Below, piece after piece: positions 1 to 5,218 of a stretch of 7,166 nt of DNA. Source of the DNA: a bacterium UBA1790 (GTDB lineage: Bacteria > Bacteroidota > Bacteroidia > Bacteroidales > Muribaculaceae); NCBI GenBank assembly GCA_002314465.1, contig DCGA01000129.1:1-7166 (forward strand). The letters run 5' to 3'. The notes beneath the pieces were generated by a model. That model was not told the origin of the DNA. It saw only the letters and a program-made list of their open reading frames with translations, and did not search any database. The position numbers were made by a program, and so were the translations under genes. Numbering within the stretch: the stretch's first letter is position 1; each line of letters starts with the position of its first letter.

Positions 1-767
1 AAGGATACGACTTCTACTACCTGAATACCCACAAGAACTGCAAGCTACAAATGGGTGGCAGCGACCAGTGGGGCAATATCACCACCGGCACCGAGCTCAT
101 TCGCCGCATGGCTGGCGGTGAGGCATTTGCAATCACATGCCCCCTCATCACCAAGGCCGACGGCGGCAAGTTTGGCAAGACCGAGAGCGGCAACGTGTGG
201 CTCGACGCCAAGCGCACCTCTCCCTACAAGTTCTACCAGTTCTGGCTCAACGTGAGCGATGCCGACGCATCTAAGTACATCAAGATTTTCACCGACCTCA
301 CCAAGGAGGAAATCGAAAGCCTCGAGGCCGAGCAGCAGGAAAATCCCGGCGCACGCCCCCTGCAGAAGCGTCTGGCACAGGAAATCACCGTCATGGTACA
401 CTCACAGCAAGACTATGAGATGGCTGTAGAGGCATCACAGATTCTCTTCAGCAACAAGGCTGCCGACATCCTCCACAAGATCGACGAGGAGACACTTCTC
501 TCGGTATTTGAGGGCGTTCCCACATTTGAGGTTAGCCGCGAAGCCATCGAGGCCGGCACACCCTTCATCTCGCTGCTCACCGACAATGCTGCAGTATTTG
601 CATCGAAGGGCGAGATGCGCAAACTCACCCAGGGCGGCGGCGTGAGCGTGAACAAGGAGAAACTCACCGACCCCAACGCTGCAGTGAGCGCCGACATGCT
701 GCTCAACGGCAAGTACCTGCTGGCTCAGCGCGGTAAGAAGAACTACTACTTGCTCATCGTCAAGTAA
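1..767 (+). CDS. tyrS: Tyrosyl-tRNA synthetase, C-terminal part (5' truncated by window edge)
   Basis: Class I aminoacyl-tRNA synthetase that activates tyrosine with ATP and charges tRNA-Tyr in the cytoplasm. The reading frame is open from base 3 to the TAA at 765-767, giving 254 visible residues; bacterial TyrRS is usually about 400-430, so the N-terminal Rossmann half with the HIGH motif lies before the window. Visible hallmarks are the tyrosine/ATP-site segment [12 protein letters not shown] (about bases 45-80) and KFGKT at 168-182, the TyrRS form of the KMSKS catalytic loop. A helical anticodon-binding region follows, and the last roughly 60 residues look like an S4 RNA-binding domain (GGGVSVN near base 640, then the ending [11 protein letters not shown]). 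The methionine at 51 is internal and is not the start. A hairpin lies 21 bases after the stop, and tRNA-Gln follows from its own promoter. Identification is essentially certain from the motifs. Confidence 0.97.
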   Translation, partial: GYDFYYLNTHKNCKLQMGGSDQWGNITTGTELIRRMAGGEAFAITCPLITKADGGKFGKTESGNVWLDAKRTSPYKFYQFWLNVSDADASKYIKIFTDLTKEEIESLEAEQQENPGARPLQKRLAQEITVMVHSQQDYEMAVEASQILFSNKAADILHKIDEETLLSVFEGVPTFEVSREAIEAGTPFISLLTDNAAVFASKGEMRKLTQGGGVSVNKEKLTDPNAAVSADMLLNGKYLLAQRGKKNYYLLIVK

Positions 768-788
768 AAAAACATCGCAAAAACAAAA

Positions 789-825
789 AAATTCTGCTCA
801 AGGCATTGCTTATTGAGCAGAATTT
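789..825 (+). terminator. Hairpin downstream of tyrS, probable terminator
   Basis: A perfect 13-bp inverted repeat: AAATTCTGCTCAA (789-801) and TTGAGCAGAATTT (813-825) around an 11-base loop. It starts 21 bases after the tyrS stop. The U-tract on the + strand is short (TTT then ATTAA), while the left arm is preceded by a long A-run, so it would look a better terminator on the minus strand, where no gene ends here. The most economical reading is that it ends or protects tyrS mRNA. The loop also holds the probable -33 element of the tRNA promoter. Confidence 0.6.
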
Positions 826-835
826 ATTAACTTTG
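805..835 (+). promoter_or_regulatory. Bacteroidota-type promoter for tRNA-Gln
   Basis: TAACTTTG at 828-835 matches the Bacteroidota -7 box TAnnTTTG exactly. ATTG at 805-808, 19 bases upstream, is a one-mismatch match to the -33 TTTG element. Transcription would begin near 842, about 35 bases before the tRNA 5' end. The element overlaps the right arm of the tyrS hairpin. Inferred from consensus only. Confidence 0.6.
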
Positions 836-847
836 CACCGCATTTGG

Positions 848-861
848 AGGGGCATGCCCCT
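848..861. repeat. Perfect 14-base palindrome in the tRNA precursor leader
   Basis: AGGGGCATGCCCCT reads the same on both strands. It lies between the predicted transcription start and the tRNA 5' end, so it could fold in the precursor RNA upstream of the RNase P cleavage site, or serve as a dyad protein-binding site. A hairpin would have to open the central bases to make a loop. Function is unknown. Confidence 0.5.
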
Positions 862-877
862 TGAAATGACATAGGAT

Positions 878-948
878 TGTCCTATAGTGTAATGGTAACA
901 CAACGGTTTTTGGTGCCGCATTTCCTGGTTCGAGTCCGGGTAGGACAA
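878..948 (+). tRNA. trnQ: tRNA-Gln, anticodon TTG
   Basis: Complete cloverleaf of 71 bases. The acceptor stem is TGTCCTA (878-884) with TAGGACA (941-947) and discriminator A948. The D arm is GTGT/ACAC (887-890, 898-901) around AATGGTA. The anticodon arm is ACGGT/GCCGC (903-907, 915-919) with loop TTTTGGT, placing the anticodon TTG at 910-912, which reads CAA. The T arm is CCTGG/CCGGG (924-928, 936-940) with loop TTCGAGT. Bases 949-951 are CCA, so the 3' end appears to be genomically encoded. The anticodon stem has an A-C mismatch at its outer pair and a T-G wobble at its inner pair. The variable region is only four bases (920-923). The gene has its own promoter and terminator. Confidence 0.95.
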
Positions 949-956
949 CCAACAAG

Positions 957-1000
957 AATCGCTAACTTGAGTACAAGTTAGCGATTTTTCTTTTTTCTTT
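957..1000 (+). terminator. Strong intrinsic terminator after tRNA-Gln
   Basis: A perfect 13-bp stem, AATCGCTAACTTG (957-969) and CAAGTTAGCGATT (974-986), with an AGTA loop. It is followed at once by a T-rich run broken only by single C bases to about 1000. It begins six bases after the CCA end, so it defines the primary transcript end; the tRNA 3' trailer must then be trimmed. Confidence 0.93.
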
Positions 1001-1082
1001 AGCACTACCCCATCTTATAGATTGGGCACACTCAATTGCTGCCGGCGATAACACATAAACGCGCAAAAAGGTGGGTGCAAGG

Positions 1083-1114
1083 CTTGGTAATAAACGGGAA
1101 AAGCACTATATTTG
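1083..1114 (+). promoter_or_regulatory. Bacteroidota-type promoter for the gene at 1211
   Basis: TATATTTG at 1107-1114 matches the TAnnTTTG -7 box exactly. CTTG at 1083-1086, 20 bases upstream, is a one-mismatch match to the -33 element. Predicted transcription start is near 1121, giving a 5' untranslated leader of about 90 bases, long for a single small gene and containing palindromes. Inferred from consensus. Confidence 0.6.
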
Positions 1115-1131
1115 CATGTGAGTCAAATGTT

Positions 1132-1147
1132 GCTGCATGCAGCTGCA
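1132..1147. repeat. Overlapping palindromes in the 5' leader of the gene at 1211
   Basis: GCTGCATGCAGC (1132-1143) is a perfect 12-base palindrome, and TGCAGCTGCA (1138-1147) is a second perfect palindrome overlapping it by six bases. Together they offer two mutually exclusive dyads just downstream of the predicted transcription start. This is a position where an operator or a small RNA structure could act. Chance is not excluded, because both use the same TGCA-type words. Confidence 0.45.
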
Positions 1148-1197
1148 TCTGACAAAGAGTGAAACATTAAATTAGCCAACAACAGGGAGTACACTAA

Positions 1198-1203
1198 AAG
1201 GAG
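1198..1203 (+). promoter_or_regulatory. Canonical Shine-Dalgarno sequence
   Basis: AAGGAG ends seven bases before the ATG at 1211. It fixes the start of this gene. It stands out because mscL and the two FKBP genes in this window show no comparable site, as is usual in Bacteroidota. Confidence 0.75.
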
Positions 1204-1210
1204 AAAAACT

Positions 1211-1945
1211 ATGATACGAGACAACTACGATAACTATCCATTCCGCCTGGAGCAGTTGAAGGAGCTATGCAACCATTACGGAAAAGACATCATTATTGGT
1301 GCCGGCGAGTTTGCATCCCTTCACGAGGGAGAGGCCATTCTCGACCTTACCATTCGCATCATTATCGATAAAGACCGCTTTGGATATGCCGACATCTATG
1401 ACATCTTCTTCATTGACGACTGCATGTATTACATCACCGATGACGAGCAATACAAGGAATGGCACAACCCCTGCATCAAGGAGCTCGCCGAAGATGCTTT
1501 TGGCGGCACATGGATGCGAGAGGAAAAATATGTCTTCAGAGTAGTTTTTGCCGGTGTACAAACACCCTACAAGGACAACCTGGGCGACTGGATATACACC
1601 GGTGACCTTGTGAAAGCAAAGGATTACGTAAGCGGTGTGTGTGCATTCCCGCCATACAATGACGATGCTCCCCGCAATCCCGCGCTATACGGTGTAATGC
1701 TCGACAACTGCATGATACCACTTAGTGAATGCGCATCAGTAGAGCGTCTCGGCACAATCTTCTTCGGAATCGAACAAGGAACAACCGAAATAGACATTGA
1801 GTCGGAGATAGGCGGAAGAGCACAGCACGGCGGTTTTGATAACGACTATCTGCTGCGCGCGCGCTACACCCCCTCCTACGAGCAAGAACTATGGAAATAC
1901 CAAGCACTGGAAATAATGGGAGTAGAATACAATTGGAGAAAGTAA
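1211..1945 (+). CDS. Uncharacterised 244-residue protein with a YopX-like motif
   Basis: I do not recognise this as a named protein. It has no signal peptide or membrane segment and is acidic and aromatic-rich, so it is probably a soluble cytoplasmic protein. The N-terminal half (1-112) is mixed alpha/beta. Residues 118-134 contain an ungapped series T..KD..G..IYTGDLV, the pattern seen around the start of the small beta-barrel in YopX-type phage proteins (TGLKDKNGKEIYEGDIV-like). The following stretch (142-185: GVCAFPPY, YGVMLDN, IPLSE, then GTIFF) reads as further beta strands. The start is well supported: AAGGAG at 1198-1203 lies seven bases before the ATG, the clearest Shine-Dalgarno sequence in the window. 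It has its own promoter, a strong terminator isolates it from the tRNA gene, and it converges on the phosphoesterase. The YopX relation is inference from one motif; a domesticated phage-derived or mobile-element gene is possible. Confidence 0.85.
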   Translation: MIRDNYDNYPFRLEQLKELCNHYGKDIIIGAGEFASLHEGEAILDLTIRIIIDKDRFGYADIYDIFFIDDCMYYITDDEQYKEWHNPCIKELAEDAFGGTWMREEKYVFRVVFAGVQTPYKDNLGDWIYTGDLVKAKDYVSGVCAFPPYNDDAPRNPALYGVMLDNCMIPLSECASVERLGTIFFGIEQGTTEIDIESEIGGRAQHGGFDNDYLLRARYTPSYEQELWKYQALEIMGVEYNWRK

Positions 1946-1966
1946 TCTACCCAGGACATTAAGTTA

Positions 1967-1999
1967 ACACGCGGCTCTCTGTAAACGGGAGGCGCGTGT
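1967..1999. terminator. Shared hairpin between convergent genes
   Basis: Arms ACACGCGGCTC (1967-1977) and GAGGCGCGTGT (1989-1999) pair over 10 of 11 positions, with one G-G mismatch and an 11-base loop. It sits between the stop at 1945 and the phosphoesterase stop at 2002, only two bases from the latter. On the + strand GTTTATTT follows; on the minus strand TAACTTAATG follows. U-tracts are poor on both sides, so it may be a modest bidirectional terminator or a 3'-end stabiliser. Confidence 0.6.
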
Positions 2000-2001
2000 G
2001 T

Positions 2002-2709
2002 TTATTTAAGGAGGGTGAAGGTGCCATTCTGGTCAAGGATGAAGGCCCTGCGACAATCAAGGCAGGCGAAATGCTTGGAGAGCTTTGGCCGTTGCGTGTG
2101 ACCGAACACCTGGAACACATCCTCGTCCATATCATGGCGGCACTCATAGTACCACAGTTCTTTCACATCGGCCCACACGCAGCTTTCCGCCTCGCTGTGT
2201 CCTCCCCTAAGCGACGACACATCGTAGAGCGCGGGGATGAGTTCGCCAGTCTCGTATAGGCGGTTGAGTGTATCAACCTCGGTACCCGATTCCATGCCAC
2301 CAAGTATGCCTTTGTTAGCCTCAACCCATACGGGATGTATTCCTGCGTGGGTGAAGATGTATCGCTTGCCATTGATTGTGGCCTCGTGAGCAATCTTAAA
2401 TAGCGACTTGTTGTCTTTAAATGCGCGAGCGATGTCACCCTCGTGAAGGTAATCATGGCGGTGTTGGCAAAAACCGGGTATGATATAGCCCAAGTCGTGA
2501 TTGCCAAGGAGCAGTGAAACATTGTGAGGGTGCTGTTTCTTAAATTCTATAACCTCTAACAGCGCATTGAGACCCTCAACAGGCTTAATGCCCTCATGCG
2601 TTGAATAGGGGTCTACATAATCACCGAGAAAGACTATCTCCTCGTTTTCGTGGTTCTTCACGGCTTCTTTCCAGAAACTTCGTCCGTGTATGTCGGGTAT
2701 TACAATCAT
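2002..2709 (-). CDS. Calcineurin-like metallophosphoesterase
   Basis: Predicted dinuclear-metal phosphoesterase of 235 residues, with no signal peptide, so cytoplasmic. All five hallmark blocks are present in order: PDIHG (metal ligands D6 and H8), GDYVD (D30 and D33), GNHD (N70, H71, D72), THAGIHP (H121) and FGHT (H204). This order and spacing fit the PPP-type branch that includes Ser/Thr protein phosphatases and ApaH-like diadenosine tetraphosphatases, so the likely chemistry is hydrolysis of a phosphoester or nucleoside polyphosphate; the substrate cannot be read from sequence. Length and motif set look complete. The start, which puts IVIPDIHG at the very N-terminus, is normal for the family. 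No strong Shine-Dalgarno site is seen; AGAAGG lies about 20 bases upstream, and a one-mismatch -7 box (TATAATTG, 2747-2740) lacks a well-spaced -33 element. It appears to be a single-gene unit. Confidence 0.93.
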   Translation of the reverse strand: MIVIPDIHGRSFWKEAVKNHENEEIVFLGDYVDPYSTHEGIKPVEGLNALLEVIEFKKQHPHNVSLLLGNHDLGYIIPGFCQHRHDYLHEGDIARAFKDNKSLFKIAHEATINGKRYIFTHAGIHPVWVEANKGILGGMESGTEVDTLNRLYETGELIPALYDVSSLRGGHSEAESCVWADVKELWYYECRHDMDEDVFQVFGHTQRPKLSKHFACLDCRRAFILDQNGTFTLLK

Positions 2710-2785
2710 GTCAATAGTTTTTATTGTTACCTTCTATAACAATTATACGGAATAATGCATATTAAATACACCAACGCGATAAAAC

Positions 2786-2815
2786 AAGGCCACGGCAAGT
2801 AGTTGCCGCGGCCTT
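2786..2815 (-). terminator. Terminator of the FKBP operon
   Basis: AAGGCCACGGCAA (2786-2798) pairs with TTGCCGCGGCCTT (2803-2815) at 12 of 13 positions around a four-base loop. On the minus strand the hairpin is followed by GTTTTATC, a short U-tract. It lies about 40 bases after the FKBP lipoprotein stop. A smaller hairpin, GCCTC/GAGGC at 2826-2841, lies between them. Confidence 0.8.
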
Positions 2816-2825
2816 ATATGTTATT

Positions 2826-2841
2826 GCCTCACGAGCGAGGC
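2826..2841 (-). other. Small hairpin in the 3' UTR of the FKBP lipoprotein gene
   Basis: GCCTC (2826-2830) and GAGGC (2837-2841) form a 5-bp stem with a six-base loop, between the stop codon and the main terminator. It has no U-tract, so it is not a terminator on its own. It may help protect the mRNA 3' end, or be chance. Confidence 0.35.
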
Positions 2842-2856
2842 GTTGTGTTCATTTGA

Positions 2857-3750
2857 TTACTTACCAGCTGCCTGAACGGGAACCTTGCCGCCCTGGGGAG
2901 CATCCATCTTGTTAGCCTCTACGGTCTCAACCTCAAACACGAGAGTCTCGTTGGGGCCAATTACCTGGTTGCCGTTCTCGGCGTAAGCGAGCTCAGAGGG
3001 AATGATAACCTCTACCTTCATACCGGGCTTCATGAGCTTGATCATCTCGGCGAAACCGGGAACTACGGCCTTGAGGTTGAAGGGAACTGCCTCACCCTTG
3101 CTGCTGTCGAACTCAGAACCGTCGATGTGCTTACCAACGTACTTGGTCATTACAACGTCGTTCTCGGTGAAGTTCTCACCAGCGCCTTCGGCGAGTACCT
3201 TGTAAACGAGGCCCGAAGCGGTCTTCTTGTAACCAGCCTCTTTAGCCTTCTTGTTGAGGAAAGCCTCACCAGCCTTCTTGTTCTCGATAGCCACGGGGTC
3301 GTTAGCCTTAGCTTCCTTAGCGGCACGTTCCAAGAGGGGCTCGAGAGCCATCTGGAGAGCCATCATCTGCTCCTGAGTAGCGGCAGAATCGGCGAGGAAC
3401 GCTTTCTTGAAGTGCTCCATGAACTTTTTCTGGTTGATTTCGATGCCATACTGCTGCTTAACGCCACCATACATCTGCATGATCTGCATACCAATCTGGA
3501 GACCCATCATGTAAGCGTGGTCGCTGGTGTCGGCCTTAAGTACAGTCTCGATACCTCTGAGCACCTTCTTTGCGTCGAGTGTTGAATCGGCCTTGAGCTG
3601 CTGTGCCATACCATTACCGTAAAGGTCACCAAATGACATACTAACTGAATCGGCGAGCGCGCCGCCCTTGCTTGCGTCGCCCTTCTCGTTGCAAGCAACC
3701 ATAGCTACAGCCACGATAGTTGCAAGAGCAATTGAAAGAATTTTTTTCAT
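2857..3750 (-). CDS. FKBP-type peptidyl-prolyl isomerase lipoprotein (FkpA/Mip-like)
   Basis: Predicted envelope-anchored prolyl isomerase or chaperone of 297 residues. Residues 1-19 form a lipoprotein signal (MKK, hydrophobic core, AMVA) with the acylated Cys at 20. Residues about 31-150 are a helical FKBP-N-type dimerisation/chaperone region, followed by a long Lys/Ala-rich helix to about 172. The FKBP domain spans about 177-279: KYVGK (Y204), EFDSS (F214, D215), VVPGF (229-233), IIPSELAY (249-256) and LVFEV (F272). The position normally held by the active-site Trp is Phe233, so isomerase activity may be altered. A Gly/Ala/Pro-containing tail follows (280-297). It lies 48 bases downstream of the cytoplasmic FKBP gene with no terminator between, so the two are probably co-transcribed. 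The leader is A-rich with no Shine-Dalgarno site, as expected in Bacteroidota. The acidic run typical of surface export is not obvious after C20, so an inner-leaflet, periplasm-facing location is favoured. Confidence 0.93.
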   Translation of the reverse strand: MKKILSIALATIVAVAMVACNEKGDASKGGALADSVSMSFGDLYGNGMAQQLKADSTLDAKKVLRGIETVLKADTSDHAYMMGLQIGMQIMQMYGGVKQQYGIEINQKKFMEHFKKAFLADSAATQEQMMALQMALEPLLERAAKEAKANDPVAIENKKAGEAFLNKKAKEAGYKKTASGLVYKVLAEGAGENFTENDVVMTKYVGKHIDGSEFDSSKGEAVPFNLKAVVPGFAEMIKLMKPGMKVEVIIPSELAYAENGNQVIGPNETLVFEVETVEANKMDAPQGGKVPVQAAGK

Positions 3751-3798
3751 TGTCTTTGTTTAAAATAAATATTGTTGTTTTGTTTTTTTCGTGTATGA

Positions 3799-4395
3799 TT
3801 AGTCGTTGCCACTGCGCTGAACCTTGATGAGCTGCACGTCGAAGATGAGGACCGAATTGGGGGCAATGGGACCTGCACCGTGCACGCCATAGGCAAGTTC
3901 GCTGGGGATGAAGAAACGATAGGCAGCGCCCTCGCTCATGAGCTGGAGGCCCTCAACCCAACCGGGAATAACCTGGCCCACTGCAAATGTTGCAGGCTCG
4001 CCACGCTCAACACTGCTGTCAAACACTGTACCGTCGATGAGGCGACCTGTATAGTGAACTGTAACTGCATCGACTGCGCGGGGCTTGATGCCTTCACCTT
4101 CCTTAACAACCTGGTACTGCAGACCGCTCTCGGTAACAACGATACCCTCGGCCTTGGCGTTCTCCTCGAGGAACTTCTTGCCAGCCTCGGCAGCGTTCTT
4201 GTTGCGAGTCTCTTCGAGTTCTTGGAAGTAGCTTGTAACCACCTGCTTTGCCTCCTCAAAGGTCATCTGCTTCTCCTCGTTGTTATAAACAGCCTTGAGA
4301 GCGTCAGCGAAGGCGTCGACATTGAGTTCCTGAATACCTGTGCCAATGAAATTCTGGGCCATGCTCAGACCCAGTGCGTAACTAAGTTTATCCAT
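3799..4395 (-). CDS. FKBP-type peptidyl-prolyl cis-trans isomerase, cytoplasmic FklB-like
   Basis: Catalyses cis-trans isomerisation of X-Pro bonds during protein folding. It has 198 residues and no signal peptide, hence cytoplasmic. Residues 1-80 form the FKBP-N helical dimerisation region beginning MDKLSYALG, as in FklB/FKBP22-type proteins. Residues about 88-192 are the FKBP catalytic domain with a complete classical pocket: Y115 (HYTG), F125 and D126 (VFDSS), V142 and I143, W146 (VIPGW), Y169 (ELAYG) and F185 (LIFDV). This contrasts with its downstream paralogue, which lacks the Trp. It is the first gene of a two-gene unit and has a near-ideal Bacteroidota promoter about 40 bases upstream. 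The leader is short and A/T-rich with no Shine-Dalgarno site. The C-terminus QRSGND shows no targeting motif. An fklB-like name would be reasonable, but orthology is not proven. Confidence 0.95.
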   Translation of the reverse strand: MDKLSYALGLSMAQNFIGTGIQELNVDAFADALKAVYNNEEKQMTFEEAKQVVTSYFQELEETRNKNAAEAGKKFLEENAKAEGIVVTESGLQYQVVKEGEGIKPRAVDAVTVHYTGRLIDGTVFDSSVERGEPATFAVGQVIPGWVEGLQLMSEGAAYRFFIPSELAYGVHGAGPIAPNSVLIFDVQLIKVQRSGND

Positions 4396-4433
4396 TTAAA
4401 TTTTTAGTTTCTATTATATACAAAATTAGAGTA

Positions 4434-4464
4434 CAAAGTTAGTGCAAGTTACGATAACTGCAAA
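4434..4464 (-). promoter_or_regulatory. Consensus Bacteroidota promoter of the FKBP operon
   Basis: Read on the minus strand: TTTG (4464-4461), a 19-base spacer, then TAACTTTG (4441-4434). Both elements match the Bacteroidota housekeeping sigma consensus exactly and the spacing is ideal. Transcription should begin near 4427, leaving a leader of about 32 bases before the ATG at 4395. It is the best promoter in the window and fits high expression of a folding factor. Confidence 0.85.
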
Positions 4465-4555
4465 ATAAAAATGTGTAAACTTTGTTGAATTAAGTGCATG
4501 GATAAGTACAAATGAGGCAAAAACATGTAAGGGTGCACATTTTTGTGGATTTTTA

Positions 4556-4587
4556 TTTGGAAATCTACGATTTATTGTGCAAATTTG
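4556..4587 (+). promoter_or_regulatory. Candidate promoter for mscL
   Basis: TTTG at 4556-4559, then 20 bases, then CAAATTTG at 4580-4587, which differs from TAnnTTTG only in its first base. Predicted start near 4594, about 120 bases before the mscL ATG. It is the best plus-strand candidate in the region but imperfect. Confidence 0.4.
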
Positions 4588-4600
4588 TATTCTGAAAACC

Positions 4601-4620
4601 TGCAAGACGGCGCACTTGCA
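4601..4620 (+). other. Hairpin at the start of the mscL leader
   Basis: TGCAAG (4601-4606) and CTTGCA (4615-4620) form a perfect 6-bp stem with an eight-base loop. If the candidate promoter is right, this lies within the first bases of the mRNA, where it could stabilise the 5' end. It is short enough to occur by chance. Confidence 0.3.
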
Positions 4621-4659
4621 ACAAGCACAAACAATTTTAAAGCGTCCCCCAAGCATTGC

Positions 4660-4677
4660 GCGCCAGCGCCAGCGCCC
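4660..4677 (+). repeat. Triplicated GCGCCA hexamer
   Basis: Three tandem copies, GCGCCA, GCGCCA and GCGCCC, lie in the mscL leader 36 bases before the start codon. They make a local GC-rich island inside an AT-rich region. It could be a slippage-prone tract or part of a leader structure; no function is assigned. Confidence 0.6.
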
Positions 4678-4712
4678 AAGTGCCCAACGGGACAATGCAT
4701 TATAGATTCATC

Positions 4713-5135
4713 ATGGGTTTCGTAAAAGAATTCAAAGAATTTGCTGTTAAAGGCAATGTAATGGACATGGCTGTCGGTGTAATCATTGGCGGTGCATTTG
4801 GTAAGATAGTAACTTCACTCGTTGAGGACATCATCATGCCCCTCGTGGGTGTTGCTACCGGTGGCGTAGACTTCACCAACCTGTTTATCAACCTGGGCGA
4901 CGGTACTTACAAGACTCTCGCCGAGGCTAAGGAAGCCGGTGCTGCTGTATTTGCTTACGGTGCATTCATCCAGAACATCCTGGACTTCATCATCATCGCA
5001 CTGTGTATCTTCTTCATGATCAAGGGCATCAACAAACTTAAGAAGAAAAAAGAGGAAGAGCCCGCTGCTCCTCCCGCTCCCAGTGCCGAAGAGACTCTCC
5101 TCACCGAGATTCGCGACCTGCTCAAGAACAAGTAA
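4713..5135 (+). CDS. mscL: Large-conductance mechanosensitive channel MscL
   Basis: Forms a homopentameric inner-membrane pore that opens under high membrane tension and releases solutes during hypo-osmotic shock. The 140 residues match the family's usual length (about 136). The N-terminal amphipathic helix ([14 protein letters not shown]) leads into TM1 (about 16-45), with the pore-lining [14 protein letters not shown] block and G22 at the gate constriction. A periplasmic loop (about 46-78) precedes TM2 (about 79-104, [19 protein letters not shown]). Then come a Lys-rich cluster (108-113), a Glu/Ala/Pro linker and the C-terminal bundle helix [15 protein letters not shown] chose the ATG at 4713 because the protein then begins at the conserved family N-terminus; upstream in-frame starts (ATG 4695, TTG 4656) would add an atypical extension. 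No Shine-Dalgarno site is visible. It is a single-gene unit, divergent from the FKBP operon. Confidence 0.97.
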   Translation: MGFVKEFKEFAVKGNVMDMAVGVIIGGAFGKIVTSLVEDIIMPLVGVATGGVDFTNLFINLGDGTYKTLAEAKEAGAAVFAYGAFIQNILDFIIIALCIFFMIKGINKLKKKKEEEPAAPPAPSAEETLLTEIRDLLKNK

Positions 5136-5163
5136 TCATTGACACAGTCAAAAGGATAACGCA

Positions 5164-5199
5164 AGCGGCGCCCCCACCCGGGGACGCCGCTATGTTTTT
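5164..5199 (+). terminator. GC-rich intrinsic terminator of mscL
   Basis: AGCGGCGCCCCC (5164-5175) pairs with GGGGACGCCGCT (5180-5191) at 11 of 12 positions around an ACCC loop, followed closely by TTTTT at 5195-5199. It lies 28 bases after the mscL stop. The convergent lipoprotein gene ends at 5219; on its strand the hairpin lacks an adjacent U-tract, so any termination for that gene would be weaker. Confidence 0.9.
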
Positions 5200-5218
5200 A
5201 TCGAAATAGCCTGTATCG

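Larger units (their letters stand above)
4396..4712. other. Divergent intergenic region between the FKBP operon and mscL
   Basis: This 317-base stretch holds the minus-strand FKBP promoter, a candidate plus-strand mscL promoter, and a roughly 100-base mscL leader with a small hairpin and a GC-rich triplicated hexamer. It is AT-rich up to about 4600 and becomes GC-rich at 4640-4690. A minus-strand open frame across 4426-4695 covers the FKBP promoter and has no family-like features, so I do not call it a gene. Confidence 0.7.

Noticed and set aside
760..1005. Minus-strand open frame across the tRNA and its terminator
   Set aside because: It is antisense to a clear tRNA and two hairpins; no coding signal.
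1008..1025. Imperfect hairpin CCCATCT/AGATTGGG after the tRNA terminator
   Set aside because: Seven pairs with a bulge, no U-tract and no linked gene; likely chance.
3127..4407. Plus-strand open frames at 3127-3585 and 3880-4407
   Set aside because: They are antisense to the two FKBP genes. Their Leu/Val-rich translations show no motif and come from the strong codon bias of the opposite strand.
4426..4695. Minus-strand open frame of 89 codons in the FKBP-mscL gap
   Set aside because: It covers the FKBP promoter, has a Trp/Arg-rich start followed by low-complexity residues, and shows no initiation signal or family resemblance.
4656..4712. N-terminal extension of MscL from an upstream TTG or ATG
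   Set aside because: The family N-terminus begins at 4713. The extension translates the GCGCCA repeat and would put an atypical peptide before the amphipathic helix.
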